Positions 27,898 through 37,119 are shown, numbered from the stretch's first letter. The stretch: DNA of 64,000 nt from Candidatus Desulfosporosinus nitrosoreducens (GCF_030954495.1 NZ_JAVHUW010000041.1:38217-102216), one strand, 5' to 3'. A program made the numbers and translations. The notes: generated by a model not told the origin, from the sequence alone.

Positions 27898-28682
27898 CTG
27901 TCTGTTCCCTGACGGTATTCATGGGTGAAGGTCGGGTCGTAGAGCTTGGAACGGGCGTATCCTCCTGTCGGGTCTAAAAAATCGCCGACAAGAATCTGGG
28001 CCTGTTTGCGGATTCCTGCCGCTTGCACTTTGGCAACGATGGTTTCTAAGGTTCCGAAAAGAACTTCTTCATCAGGCCAGCTCGCCTTGGCGACAACGGC
28101 AATGGGTGTAGAGGCTTGGTAGCCTCCTTCCAGCAAGGCCTCAACTACGGCCCCCATATCCTGGACACTCAGGAAAATCGCCATGCTGGTTTGATGCCGG
28201 GCCAATTGGGCAAGCGCCTCGCGCTCAGGCACCGGAGTTCTGCCCGCCAAGCGGGTGAGAATTAAGGTCTGACTAATATCCGGCAAGGTGAATTCACGCT
28301 TGACTGCGGCTGCGGCAGCAAATACGGAGCTGACTCCCGGAATTACGGAATAGGGAATTGCCTGCTCCTCCAAGTAATCAAACTGTTCTTTAACAGCCCC
28401 ATACATGCTCGGATCTCCGGTGTGAAGACGTACAATCGTTTCCCCACGTTTTGTTCCGTCAAGCATCAAAGCCAGCACTTCTTCAAGGGTGAGTGAGGCA
28501 CTGTCATGGCAAGGAGTTCCCGGCCGGCACAGCTTGAGCAGCTCCGGGTTGACCAAAGACCCGGCGTAGATCACACGGTCGGCACGCTCCAGGGCCCGGG
28601 AGCCCTTGATGGTGATCAGTTCCGGGTCGCCCGGCCCCGCACCAACGAAAATCACTTCCCCGTCAGTTTTATTTTGGCTCAC
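27894..28682 (-). CDS. cbiF: Cobalt-precorrin-4 C11-methyltransferase (CbiF)
   Basis: SAM-dependent methyltransferase of the tetrapyrrole methylase family acting at C11. The 262-residue protein starts VIFVGAGPGDPELITIKG and has VRLHTGDPSMYGAVKEQ, VIPGVSSVFAAAAA and ASWPDEEVLFGTL, all diagnostic for CbiF/CobM. Its start lies 14 nt inside the end of cbiL. Confidence 0.95.
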   Translation of the reverse strand: MSQNKTDGEVIFVGAGPGDPELITIKGSRALERADRVIYAGSLVNPELLKLCRPGTPCHDSASLTLEEVLALMLDGTKRGETIVRLHTGDPSMYGAVKEQFDYLEEQAIPYSVIPGVSSVFAAAAAVKREFTLPDISQTLILTRLAGRTPVPEREALAQLARHQTSMAIFLSVQDMGAVVEALLEGGYQASTPIAVVAKASWPDEEVLFGTLETIVAKVQAAGIRKQAQILVGDFLDPTGGYARSKLYDPTFTHEYRQGTDR

Positions 28683-29400
28683 TGTTTTCCCTCCCCGCTA
28701 ATTTCTTCTTAACTAAAAGAAGACTGAGGTAATCGATTTTATCCGCGGCAAAGTCTTGCGGCTTGGGCTCCCAACGGATTTGTTCTCCGGCTTGCCCCAA
28801 GCGTGTTAAGAGAACGGCTTTTCTTTCACGCTCTTCGAGCAGGGTTAAGATTTCAGGCAGCCTGCGCGAAACTTTCATTAAGACTAAATTGGGAAAATCA
28901 AGATACTGTCCGACATCGTCTGTACTGGGCAGAATAAGCAGGGGTTCGTCCCCTGTGGCGAGAGGCAAATTAACTTTCGCAGCGGCAGCGGCCATGGCCG
29001 TAATTCCGGGCACGGTGACAATAAATTGCGAAGGCAATTTCTCTTGCAGAATGTTTAGCAGGTAGCTGTAAGTACTGTAGAGGGATGGATCTCCCAAAGT
29101 AATAAAGGCCACAGATTTACCGGCTTTTAACTCACTGAGCAGCGTTTCCGCACCATCTTGCCATGCTTTGGCCAGAACTTGCTGATCAGAGGTCATCGGC
29201 ATTTCCAGTTCGAGGAGGCGGACCTGGGGCGGACAGTGAACTTTGGCGATGTCCCAAGCGACACTTTCCCGCTCCATCTTCGATTTGGGAATAGCCACCA
29301 GATCAACGGAGTGTAAGATTTCCACTGCCTGGAGAGTCAAAAGACGGGGATCTCCCGGTCCGACTCCCACTCCATAGAATGTCCCCCATGTAAGCGTCAT
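28669..29400 (-). CDS. cbiL: Cobalt-precorrin-2 C20-methyltransferase (CbiL)
   Basis: First ring methyltransferase after cobalt insertion, acting at C20. The 243-residue protein has GVGVGPGDPRLLTLQAVE near the start, VAFITLGDPSLYSTYSYL, and VPGITAMAAAAAK. Length is typical. It overlaps cbiET by 4 nt and cbiF by 14 nt. Confidence 0.95.
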   Translation of the reverse strand: MTLTWGTFYGVGVGPGDPRLLTLQAVEILHSVDLVAIPKSKMERESVAWDIAKVHCPPQVRLLELEMPMTSDQQVLAKAWQDGAETLLSELKAGKSVAFITLGDPSLYSTYSYLLNILQEKLPSQFIVTVPGITAMAAAAAKVNLPLATGDEPLLILPSTDDVGQYLDFPNLVLMKVSRRLPEILTLLEERERKAVLLTRLGQAGEQIRWEPKPQDFAADKIDYLSLLLVKKKLAGRENSEPK

Positions 29401-30638
29401 GATATTACCCCTTTTCGTGCTGATAGTATAAAGACCGGATTTAAGGCTTGGGCCATATGCAGAGTTTGAACGGGCTGCCAGCGGACCGCCTGAATAGAAA
29501 CTACGTCAATATCCTGATAGTTAAGTTCACTGAGGAATTTTAAGCTTTGGGCTATCGTTTCAAGGGTCACGGCGGTAATAACAATCCGTCCTCCTGCCAG
29601 GAGAGGGACTTTAGCCAGGATATCTTCCAGCCGGCCATTGCTCCCGCCAATAATACAGACGTTGACCGGCGGCAGCTCCCCGAAAACATCGGGAGCGCTC
29701 CCCGAAATGAGCTGAAGATTAGAGACTTTAAACTTGCGTTGATTCTCCAAAATAAGAGCTTGTGCTTCCGGATTGTGTTCGATGGCGTAAACAGTTCCTT
29801 GAGAAGCCAAGCCGGCGGCTTCAATACTAATACTTCCTGTGCCGGCGCCAATGTCGGCAACCGAGTCGGATCTGGAAATTTGGGCCTTGGCGAGCACTTG
29901 AACGCGAACTTCCGCTTTGGTCATGGGCACTTTTCCCCGCAAAAACTCTTGGTCCGGAATGCCGAAGCGGCATTCCCGGGCAGGTTCGGCTTCGGGTGCA
30001 GAATGCGCTTCTGTTTTCAGGCTTAATGTGGGATGTAAAATCATCGTCGCATTTTTTAACAAGGCTTTTTCCTGAGCCAGATGCTCCGCATCCGTTGTCA
30101 ACCAGATTTCTTCAGGATAGCCAAGGGAATTGCCTACGGAAATATCGGGATTGCAGCCTTTCTGCCAATAGAATTGAGCGACTTTTTGAGGAGTGTTATC
30201 TCCGCCGGTCAGCACTCCCGTCGGACGAGTAATGATGTCGGGGAGCACCGCTAATTCCCGCCCATGAACACTGACAAAGGTGGCCTCCTGCCAAGGAAGC
30301 CCCGCTCTGGCGAAAGCAAATTGGAGGGAACTGATCCCGGGGTAGACCTCAATTTGTTCTTCCGGAAACTCTTTCTTAAGCCTGGGCAAAAAACTAAAAA
30401 AACCCGGATCTCCCGAAACGAGAACTCCTACCATGTTTTTTCCTGAAAGTGCCTCAGTGATCACAGAAAGGCTGGATTTAAGATCACCCGACAGACAGTG
30501 CCGGTTTCCCGAAAAATCGGGAAAGAGTTTAAGGGCTCGTGATCCTCCGATTAAAACATCACAGTGCTTTACGAGTTCATAGACGACCGGAGGCACCCAT
30601 TCCGGTCTGCCAGGGCCAATACCAATCACCTGAATCAT
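29397..30638 (-). CDS. cbiET: Fused cobalt-precorrin-7 C5- and C15-methyltransferase/decarboxylase (CbiET)
   Basis: A 413-residue fusion of CbiE (residues about 1-205, start VIGIGPGRPEWVPP, tetrapyrrole methylase fold) and CbiT (about 225-413, Rossmann-type methylase with VADIGAGTGSISIEAA). Together they methylate C5 and C15 and remove the C12 acetate carboxyl, as CobL does in the aerobic pathway. The fusion is common in Firmicutes. It is the first gene of the operon, about 160 nt downstream of the riboswitch terminator. Confidence 0.95.
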   Translation of the reverse strand: MIQVIGIGPGRPEWVPPVVYELVKHCDVLIGGSRALKLFPDFSGNRHCLSGDLKSSLSVITEALSGKNMVGVLVSGDPGFFSFLPRLKKEFPEEQIEVYPGISSLQFAFARAGLPWQEATFVSVHGRELAVLPDIITRPTGVLTGGDNTPQKVAQFYWQKGCNPDISVGNSLGYPEEIWLTTDAEHLAQEKALLKNATMILHPTLSLKTEAHSAPEAEPARECRFGIPDQEFLRGKVPMTKAEVRVQVLAKAQISRSDSVADIGAGTGSISIEAAGLASQGTVYAIEHNPEAQALILENQRKFKVSNLQLISGSAPDVFGELPPVNVCIIGGSNGRLEDILAKVPLLAGGRIVITAVTLETIAQSLKFLSELNYQDIDVVSIQAVRWQPVQTLHMAQALNPVFILSARKGVIS

Positions 30639-30799
30639 TCAATACCCCTCTTCCGCATAGATTGCAGAGAACTTAACCATTCACAGCCGGCAGTCCCCTC
30701 CCGCTTTCCGGGACATTCGGCCGTCCCTGACCTGCCGCTGGCTGTTCCTTTGTTGCCAAAAGTCTTTAAAAGGACATTATACTTTGCGCCATAAATAAA

Positions 30800-30819
30800 A
30801 CGAGCCTTGAGCGGCTCGT
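30800..30819 (-). terminator. Riboswitch-controlled intrinsic terminator before cbiET
   Basis: On the minus strand ACGAGCC-GCTCAA-GGCTCGT folds a 7-bp hairpin directly followed by TTTATTTAT. It stands between the cobalamin riboswitch and cbiET. A second ACGAGC copy at 30855-30860 (minus strand) could pair with the GCTCGT arm instead and act as antiterminator. Confidence 0.75.
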
Positions 30820-30861
30820 ATGGTTTACCCTAATAAACACACACATTTCCTATCGCTCGTA

Positions 30862-31040
30862 GGTTTGTGATTTACTTAAGGAAGGTTTCCTGACTTCAGA
30901 TCATCATTCTCTTCCCACTATCTCGACTCGAACCAAGACAGCGGGAAAGAACTCCCCGTTCACAGTGGCGGGACCGTGTCGGATTTTCACCGATTTCCCC
31001 TTCAAAATTCTCCTTGCAAAGGAGCCTTAAGTATTATTGA
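30862..31040 (-). promoter_or_regulatory. Cobalamin riboswitch controlling the cbi operon
   Basis: Read on the minus strand the element has the adenosylcobalamin riboswitch landmarks in order: an AGGGGAAATCGGTGAAAATCC stretch with the L5-type GGTGAAAATCCG, then GACACGGTCCC, the B12 box GCCACTGT, a variable arm, and the closing AAGTCAGGAAACCTTCCTT. It lies in the approximately 400-nt leader of cbiET and should shut transcription off when cobalamin is plentiful. The remaining intergenic space up to 31363 is AT-rich and probably holds the promoters of this leader and of the plus-strand ytxH gene. Confidence 0.95.
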
Positions 31041-31363
31041 ATTAATTCTCATTTCTGAATTTGAATTGTAGTTAAATAATTCTATAAGTATATGCTAAAT
31101 TCCTCTTTTTCAAAAGAATTTAAAAACAGAAGATTCAAATCTTCTTAGGGTTTATTAATTTAAAGCATTTTAAAATTTAAAGGCCTTCGTCCCACAGCAT
31201 TAACAGTTTGTTTACAATTACATCCATATTGAGGTAAAAGATTTATTTATTACTGAACTTTTATCCTTATTTTAGGTATTTTACCAAAAGAAAACTGGCA
31301 CCTCAATATTTTTTTAGAATAAGATAGCAATGCAGAAACACGTAAGAAAGGAGCTTATGATAA

Positions 31364-31768
31364 ATGCCCAAAAACAAAAATATGGGTACGGTTGCTGTCG
31401 CTGCGCTCATCGGGGGAGCGGCTGGTGCCCTTGTCAGCGTAATGATTGCCCCTAAAAGCGGCAAAGCATTGCGCAAAGACATTCAAAATAAAGCCGAAGT
31501 CCTTATTGAGCAAGTTGAAGATACTACGTCTCAGCATGCGGAAGCCTTAAAGCAAAAGAGCACTGACTTAGTTAATAAAGGCAAAAAAATCAAAGCGGAC
31601 CTCCAAATGCTATTTCATGATCTAAAGCCAAGTAAGGTAGGTTACATTGATATTACTCAATCTGCCCCGGAAGAAACCTCTCCCGAGCCTGAGGCCAAAA
31701 TTAGTCCGGCCGAATTCACCGAATCCCCGAACATCAACTTTGCGGATGATATTGAAACCCTGCCGTAA
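31364..31768 (+). CDS. YtxH domain-containing protein
   Basis: A 134-residue small protein with an N-terminal glycine-rich hydrophobic segment (VAALIGGAAGALVSVMIAPKSGKALRK, about 8-35), the hallmark of YtxH proteins, followed by a predicted coiled coil and an acidic C-terminal tail. YtxH proteins are general-stress-associated in Bacillus, with no defined biochemical role. ATG 31364 has AAAGGAG 10 nt upstream. It is monocistronic and convergent with cbiD. Confidence 0.82.
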   Translation: MPKNKNMGTVAVAALIGGAAGALVSVMIAPKSGKALRKDIQNKAEVLIEQVEDTTSQHAEALKQKSTDLVNKGKKIKADLQMLFHDLKPSKVGYIDITQSAPEETSPEPEAKISPAEFTESPNINFADDIETLP

Positions 31769-31784
31769 TCTCTAAATTAACAAC

Positions 31785-31817
31785 AAGGAAGCTCACTCTG
31801 TATCCGGGGGCTTCCTT
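31785..31817 (+). terminator. Intrinsic terminator after ytxH
   Basis: AAGGAAGC at 31785-31792 pairs with GCTTCCTT at 31810-31817, followed by TTC-rich sequence. It overlaps the last codons of the convergent cbiD gene. Confidence 0.6.
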
Positions 31818-32968
31818 TTCTCTTCACAGATCAGCTGACAATACGGATTGACCGCCCAAGTCCAACCTTGCTCCTTGACAATATCTTGGGCTATGGCATC
31901 CCAACCGATGGGTTGACCGTTTAACAGGGTCATAACCGTTCCAACTCGCAATTGGTCAAACGTGAAGGCCTGAGCACGTTTGCTGGCCAAATGGGCTAAA
32001 TGGTGAAGCACTGCCTGTTGATCAAGATTTAAAAGTTCCAGAGCAGCCCCTTCGGCTGTGGGCAGCTCGGCGAGGTAGTTAAGCGTGTCCTCTTGTACTC
32101 CGGCAAGTGCGGCGTGAGCTAATAAAATTTCCGCGCGGGCATCGGCAACACGATTGTGAGTATGGAAAATCCCGCCTGAGACCTTAATCAATTTGCCGAT
32201 ATGTCCTAATAATATAACCCCTTCGATCTTCCGGTAAGCGGCTTCCTCCAGAAGAAAGCCAACAAAATTGCTCATTTGAATGACAGCTTCGGCCGGAACT
32301 TTAAAACACTCTGTCGCCACGCGAAACCCGTAATGTCCGGGAGTCAGAACAATGGTTTTATGTCCGTAAGCCACAGCCTGGTCTAATTCCGGTAAGATCG
32401 AGGTTTTAAAGGCCTCTTCGGACATCGGACGGACAATTCCGCTGGTGCCAAGAATAGAAATTCCTCCGACGATACCCAGGCGAGGGTTAAGAGTGCGCAA
32501 GGCAGTTGCCTCTCCCTCGGGAACTTCTATTGTGACTTCAAGCTCAGCCTGAGGAAAAACCTCCCGCACAGCGTCCCGAATCATGACCCGAGGAACAGGA
32601 TTGATAGCGCTTTCCCCTACACCTTGGGCCAATCCTTTTTTGGTAACAGTTCCTACACCCCGACCGCCGCGAATGTGGACATCCCCTTGAGGCGAAAGCC
32701 GGCGCACCAGCGCGCGAATTTCCAAACCGTCCGTGATATCCGCGTCATCCCCGCCATCTTTAAGGATGCTGGCAGTGGCCTCTAAATCTCTCAATTGTCC
32801 GGTATGGACCGGCAGTGTCAAGCGTGCCTTGCCGGGCAAGGGAATCTCTACACGTTCAGGCAAATCCTCCCCTTGCAGAAGAAAGCAGGCCGCTTTAGCG
32901 GCGCCGGCGGCACAGCTCCCTGTCGTATACCCTTCGCGCCAAGTATGTCGATCTTTATTTCGGGCCAT
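31793..32968 (-). CDS. cbiD: Cobalt-precorrin-5B C1-methyltransferase (CbiD)
   Basis: SAM-dependent enzyme that methylates C1 of the corrin ring. The 391-residue protein has the diagnostic REGYTTGSCAAGAAKAA at the N-terminus, GGRGVGTVTKKGL, GISILGTSGIVRPMSEEA and TPGHYGFRVA. It supplies the only ring-building step absent from the main cobalamin operon, but is placed at the end of the transporter operon under the second riboswitch. AGGAGTATGAATT precedes the ATG. Confidence 0.95.
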   Translation of the reverse strand: MARNKDRHTWREGYTTGSCAAGAAKAACFLLQGEDLPERVEIPLPGKARLTLPVHTGQLRDLEATASILKDGGDDADITDGLEIRALVRRLSPQGDVHIRGGRGVGTVTKKGLAQGVGESAINPVPRVMIRDAVREVFPQAELEVTIEVPEGEATALRTLNPRLGIVGGISILGTSGIVRPMSEEAFKTSILPELDQAVAYGHKTIVLTPGHYGFRVATECFKVPAEAVIQMSNFVGFLLEEAAYRKIEGVILLGHIGKLIKVSGGIFHTHNRVADARAEILLAHAALAGVQEDTLNYLAELPTAEGAALELLNLDQQAVLHHLAHLASKRAQAFTFDQLRVGTVMTLLNGQPIGWDAIAQDIVKEQGWTWAVNPYCQLICEEKRKPPDTE

Positions 32969-33103
32969 AATTCATACTCCTATATCCAAGCTAAATATTC
33001 TTGATGGATTGCTGAAAAATCCTCAGGTCGTTAAAGCGATATTGTGAACTGTGCAATAAGCTCATTATTTACCCGGAGCAACAATAAAATTATAAATTAT
33101 GCT

Positions 33104-33128
33104 TTGCCGAAGTGCAACGAATCGGCAA
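33104..33128 (-). other. Hairpin between ecfT and cbiD
   Basis: TTGCCGA and TCGGCAA form a 7-bp stem with an 11-nt loop. On the minus strand AGCATAATTTATAATTTTATT follows, AT-rich but not a clean T-run. It may be a weak or partial terminator that lowers cbiD expression relative to ecfT, or a processing site. Confidence 0.35.
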
Positions 33129-33152
33129 GGGCAAGGCAGACCGGCCTATTCT

Positions 33153-33965
33153 TTACAAAACCCCAAGGTGCAGCTTGAAACGGGCAAAAATGGCCCCCAT
33201 CATTGCCAAAACAATCAGAAACATGGCCCGGAAATCCCTCAAGGCCAAGGATTTTTGACAGTTGGGAGTCCAGGCCCGCGTTCTGCCGTACCCTCTGTTA
33301 AGCATAGCCATGGATAGGGAGTTGGCCATTAATATGGAGTTAATAAATAAGGGGATCATAATTGGGAGATAGGAACGAATGGAGCCGGTAATTCCCTGGC
33401 CGTTAAATTTGGTTCCTCTTGCTTTTTGGGCTTCCAGAATAAGCCGGCGTTTTTTATCTAATATGGGGATAAAGCGCAGGGCGGTTGTAATCATCATGGA
33501 TATTTCGGCGGGAACCTTCATTTTAAGAAAAAATTGTGTAAAATCCTCCAGAGACGTGGTTGAAGTTAGAACTGAGGAAGCCATTAACATACTCCATAAG
33601 CGGAGGAGAAACGTAGTACCGAGCAAAAATCCCCCGACGGACGCCCCTAAACGTTTTCCCGGGAAAAGATAGAAAAGGATTTTCTGACTGGAGACCTGTT
33701 CGAAACGCTGCGGTGCAAAAGTAAAGCCCGTGAGGAGAATAATCGAAACAACGATAGGCAGTAAGGGAATTATCATTCTCCCGATTCTGCCCAAAGGAAT
33801 ACCTGTCCAGAGAGCTAAAAAACCTGCTGCAGCGACGATGGCCAGCTGATAAACAGGGTCCTGAAACATAAAAGAAACAGCGATCATCCCCACGAAGCCA
33901 AGCACTTTGGTGCGGACATCCAGACGATGGATTATGGTATCTCCCGGTGCATAGCCGACAAACAT
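33153..33965 (-). CDS. ecfT: ECF transporter transmembrane component (EcfT)
   Basis: Membrane coupling subunit of an energy-coupling factor vitamin transporter, linking the ATPases to the substrate-binding S component. The 270-residue protein has about five hydrophobic helices and the two coupling-helix A-R-G type motifs: EAQKARG and LNRGYG. I start at ATG 33965 (MFVGYAPGD), which overlaps the ATPase stop (TAATG); the frame remains open for 32 more codons upstream inside the ATPase gene, but these look like shadow sequence. Confidence 0.88.
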   Translation of the reverse strand: MFVGYAPGDTIIHRLDVRTKVLGFVGMIAVSFMFQDPVYQLAIVAAAGFLALWTGIPLGRIGRMIIPLLPIVVSIILLTGFTFAPQRFEQVSSQKILFYLFPGKRLGASVGGFLLGTTFLLRLWSMLMASSVLTSTTSLEDFTQFFLKMKVPAEISMMITTALRFIPILDKKRRLILEAQKARGTKFNGQGITGSIRSYLPIMIPLFINSILMANSLSMAMLNRGYGRTRAWTPNCQKSLALRDFRAMFLIVLAMMGAIFARFKLHLGVL

Positions 33966-35731
33966 TATGGTATTTCCTCGCTTTCCAACAGCGCCGTGAA
34001 TTCTTCCGGTTCGAGCCGAATCTCCTGAAAAATATCTCTCAAACGCAGGGAAAGGCGGCAAAGCTGAGGTGGAACTATAGCGGCTTCAAACAGAACCTTT
34101 TCCTTGGCAAAGACCTCCCGGGGATGACCATCGAGCAAAATCCCGCCCTCATGCAAAACAACGACCCGCTGAGCATAACGGGCAACTAGCTCCATATCAT
34201 GACTAATCATAATTATTGTTGTCCCGCTAAGATGAAGCTGTTGAATTAATGTCATGATCGCCTGAACTCCAGACCAGTCAGCACCTGTCGTTGGTTCGTC
34301 AATAATTAGGATTTGAGGCTTCAGCACAAGGATTGAGGCAACGGCAATCATTTGCCGTTCTCCTTTCCCCAGGGTGAAAGGATGAACTTGCCGATATTGT
34401 TCTAATCCCGTGTCTTTTAGAACTTGGTTAAGGCGATCCTTGATTTCCACATCTTTAAAACCGGCATTTTTCAAGCCATATGCCAATTCCTTCTCTACCG
34501 TCGCTGAAAAAATCTGATGATCCGGGTTTTGGAAGACATATCCCACTGTCTTTGACAAATCAGAGGTATCATACTCCTTCGTGTTCATGCCCTGGACAAA
34601 GACGTCTCCGCTTGTTGGTTGCAAAAGGCCATTTAAATGCCGGGCTAACGTGGTTTTGCCGGCGCCGTTCTGACCAATTAAAGCTACAAATTCACCGGCT
34701 GTTATGGTTAAGTTTATTCCGCTTAAAGCAGGTTGATCTGAATTGTATTGATAAGAAAGGTTGTTAACCTGCACAGCTTTTTCCTCAGAGGCGGAAAAGT
34801 ACTTCCTGTCCTGAGACACATTGAAATTTTTCCTGCCTTGCCCATACTTGAAGAGCATGGTTCTGATTAAGCGTTCCGCTGAAGGGATGTCTAAGGGGAT
34901 ATTGTCCAGGGGAATCCATCCTTTTTCATAAAACCTCCAGCCTATGAGACTAACTGGTAAAGGCCTTAGGCCATGTTGCTGCAGGAGGGGAATATTGCGA
35001 AAAAGCTGTGCGGGTTCACCCCGCCAGATTATCTCGCCCCCACTGATAACCACAACCTCATCTGCTGTTTGGATCACATCTTCACTGGAATGTTCCAGCA
35101 ACAAAATGGTTAAATCTTTCTTTTTGCGCAAATCGTCCAACGTTGCCAAAATTTCCGCTCGTCCTATAGGATCAAGCTCCGAAGTCGGCTCGTCGAGCAC
35201 TAAAACCTGGGGTTCCATCACGAGAACTCCGGCAATCGCCAAGCGCTGCTTCTCTCCGCCGGATAATTCTTCAGTTAAGCGCTGATTGTAGCCCTTAAGT
35301 TTTACTTTCTCTAAGGTATGATCAACTTTTTGCTGAATCTCTGCCAAGGGTACTGAAAGGTTGCGGGGACCAAAAGCCGTGTCTTCCTCGACTGTCCGGC
35401 CAATAAGCTGGGTTTCCGGGTCTTGGAGAACGAGCCCCAGGAATTTGGACATTAACTGTACGGGAGTTTTGCTTACATCCCGGCCGGCAACTTTTACTTG
35501 ACCTGTCAGTTTCCCTCCTAAAAGTTGGGGGATAAGCCCATTAAGACATAAACTTAACGTCGTTTTTCCGGCGCCGGTTTTTCCCATCAGTACGATGAAT
35601 TTCCCCTTTTTCACGCTTAAGGATATATTTTTTAAACCGGCTTCCTCAGTGTTGGGATAATGATAAGAAAGGTTTGTCAGTTCAATGGCTATGTCCTTTG
35701 CTGATTCTCCGTCAGCTTTTGCAATTTCCAC
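33965..35731 (-). CDS. Fused ECF transporter ATPase (two ABC domains)
   Basis: A 588-residue protein with two complete ATP-binding cassettes, corresponding to EcfA and EcfA' in one chain. First half: Walker A GKTGAGKTT, signature LSGGEKQRLA, Walker B VLVLDEPTSELD. Second half: Walker A GQNGAGKTT, Walker B ILIIDEPTTGAD; its signature is degenerate (LGKGERQMIA). The start is GTG 35731; AAGGAGG lies about 14 nt upstream, which is rather far. It powers the S component encoded just upstream and probably serves only this operon's transporter. Confidence 0.88.
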   Translation of the reverse strand: MEIAKADGESAKDIAIELTNLSYHYPNTEEAGLKNISLSVKKGKFIVLMGKTGAGKTTLSLCLNGLIPQLLGGKLTGQVKVAGRDVSKTPVQLMSKFLGLVLQDPETQLIGRTVEEDTAFGPRNLSVPLAEIQQKVDHTLEKVKLKGYNQRLTEELSGGEKQRLAIAGVLVMEPQVLVLDEPTSELDPIGRAEILATLDDLRKKKDLTILLLEHSSEDVIQTADEVVVISGGEIIWRGEPAQLFRNIPLLQQHGLRPLPVSLIGWRFYEKGWIPLDNIPLDIPSAERLIRTMLFKYGQGRKNFNVSQDRKYFSASEEKAVQVNNLSYQYNSDQPALSGINLTITAGEFVALIGQNGAGKTTLARHLNGLLQPTSGDVFVQGMNTKEYDTSDLSKTVGYVFQNPDHQIFSATVEKELAYGLKNAGFKDVEIKDRLNQVLKDTGLEQYRQVHPFTLGKGERQMIAVASILVLKPQILIIDEPTTGADWSGVQAIMTLIQQLHLSGTTIIMISHDMELVARYAQRVVVLHEGGILLDGHPREVFAKEKVLFEAAIVPPQLCRLSLRLRDIFQEIRLEPEEFTALLESEEIP

Positions 35732-35758
35732 GGCTTCTAAGGTTTCCTCCTTATGAGT

Positions 35759-36274
35759 TTAAATTAGTCTGCTGCCCTTTATGGCTTTATAGACGATCGC
35801 AGAAATAATCACATTAAGAGCTGAGCCGACGACCAGAAAAGGAAGTACACCCAGAGCGCCGCCCATACCCATGATCGGAACCATAGCAAAAGAAGAGACA
35901 ACTCCGTTGAGAATTATGCCGGCGATGACTGCCGGTATGAGTCCCAGAGTTTTGTTTACCCAGCGATAGACCAAGGCCCAGAGAGCCATTTGAAAAGCAA
36001 TATAGAGATGGACAGGAATTGTTAAAGGAAAGCCGACCACCGCGGATGACAATAAATGACCTAAGGAAATAACGACTGCCCCTTCGCTGCCGCCAAAGGC
36101 TAAGGCGCTAAAAAATCCCGGCGCTGAATCCATGCCAATAGTTCCGACAGGACTTGGGATTTTAATCAAGGCTCCCACAGCGCTCAAGGCAATAAAAACA
36201 GCCATGATGGAAAGCCGTCTGACATTCCAGGCGGATAGTTTGACATCTTTAAATTCCGGGTTTATTTGACTCAT
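35759..36274 (-). CDS. cblT: ECF transporter S component, probable alpha-ribazole transporter (CblT)
   Basis: A 171-residue, six-helix membrane protein of the ECF S-component type, with the small-residue-rich N-terminal helix (LSIMAVFIALSAVGALIK) that contacts EcfT. The operon (cobalamin riboswitch, CblS-like kinase upstream, EcfAA' and EcfT downstream, then cbiD) points to a corrinoid-pathway substrate. CblT of Listeria and Geobacillus imports alpha-ribazole for the kinase CblS, and the pairing here is the same. Cobalamin, cobinamide or a lower-ligand base are alternatives that sequence alone cannot exclude. Confidence 0.65.
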   Translation of the reverse strand: MSQINPEFKDVKLSAWNVRRLSIMAVFIALSAVGALIKIPSPVGTIGMDSAPGFFSALAFGGSEGAVVISLGHLLSSAVVGFPLTIPVHLYIAFQMALWALVYRWVNKTLGLIPAVIAGIILNGVVSSFAMVPIMGMGGALGVLPFLVVGSALNVIISAIVYKAIKGSRLI

Positions 36275-36350
36275 GAATTTATTCCTCCTTAAACAAGCTT
36301 AAGTGTTTGTCTGAAAGCAAAGAGCTAAGCGCGGTATTGTTAAAAACCGT

Positions 36351-37091
36351 TTAGATTAGTTTTCCGATTTTATGGATAGGCATTTGTTTAAAATCCGAAA
36401 AAACAGGACCGGTTACCGGGCGGGACGCGGAAAGAATCAGACAGGTAGAAGGTCCGGCCGATTTAGCCAGATTTAAGGGACAAGACGGATCAACAAGCAG
36501 CCGGCTATGACTATTTGAGGCAAGTTGATCGGCTTCCGCACGAATTCCTCTCGAACCGACGGGGATCATGTCATGAATTTCTGAAATTCCTAAAAGCCGC
36601 TTCAGGTGCATTAACTGGATAATTTCAGGGTCCTCAGGGTTAGCGGCTTCAGGTCCGACTTTAGGCAGACCTAAACAAAAGACCTCGTCTCCCGGCTGTG
36701 AGGTGCCAATCCGCAATTGTTTTTGCCCAACCAGGCCAACGACACTGATCCCCAGGGCAGTTTCCTGAGTCTTCATGTTTTTTTCCGTGCTGATAGCCAT
36801 AGGAAGGGTCAGTCCGGCGAAGGCCAACTCTTCATTCACCCCCTTTAATAGTTCTTCACCCGTCGGCTGAGGTTCATTGGAAATTGCCACAGTCATAACT
36901 TGAGGGCCCGCCCCTACAGCTAAAATTTCCAGCAAAGCTACCCGGGCCGTCAGTCTTCCCGTGATAGTCCAGGGAACTTGGACCACATCGAGAATTTTTA
37001 AGCCGATCGCCCCGCAAGAATCACAAGAAGCTACAAGATATTGTTCCGGGTTTATCGCAACAACTTCAATATCCCGACCTCGATATCCCAA
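36351..37091 (-). CDS. cblS: PurM/AIR-synthase-like protein, probable alpha-ribazole kinase (CblS)
   Basis: A 246-residue protein whose layout resembles the AIR synthase (PurM) superfamily: an ATP-binding-type N-terminal half with DSCGAIG and the TGRLTARVALLEILAVGA helix, and a C-terminal half with PGDEVFCLGLPKVGPE. CblS, the alpha-ribazole kinase of Firmicutes, belongs to this superfamily and makes alpha-ribazole phosphate for nucleotide-loop assembly when CobT is missing. The cobalamin riboswitch upstream and the S component downstream support the assignment. TTG start at 37091 with GGAGG 7 nt upstream. Confidence 0.68.
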   Translation of the reverse strand: MGYRGRDIEVVAINPEQYLVASCDSCGAIGLKILDVVQVPWTITGRLTARVALLEILAVGAGPQVMTVAISNEPQPTGEELLKGVNEELAFAGLTLPMAISTEKNMKTQETALGISVVGLVGQKQLRIGTSQPGDEVFCLGLPKVGPEAANPEDPEIIQLMHLKRLLGISEIHDMIPVGSRGIRAEADQLASNSHSRLLVDPSCPLNLAKSAGPSTCLILSASRPVTGPVFSDFKQMPIHKIGKLI

Positions 37092-37119
37092 TGTCTCTCC
37101 TCCTTTCCCCCTAAAAGCA

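Noticed and set aside
29547..30026. Plus-strand open frame of 159 codons opposite cbiET
   Set aside because: Antisense shadow of a clear CbiET coding sequence.
33966..34061. 32-residue N-terminal extension of EcfT
   Set aside because: It lies inside the ATPase gene in another frame and shows no similarity to EcfT; the TAATG overlap is the normal coupling.
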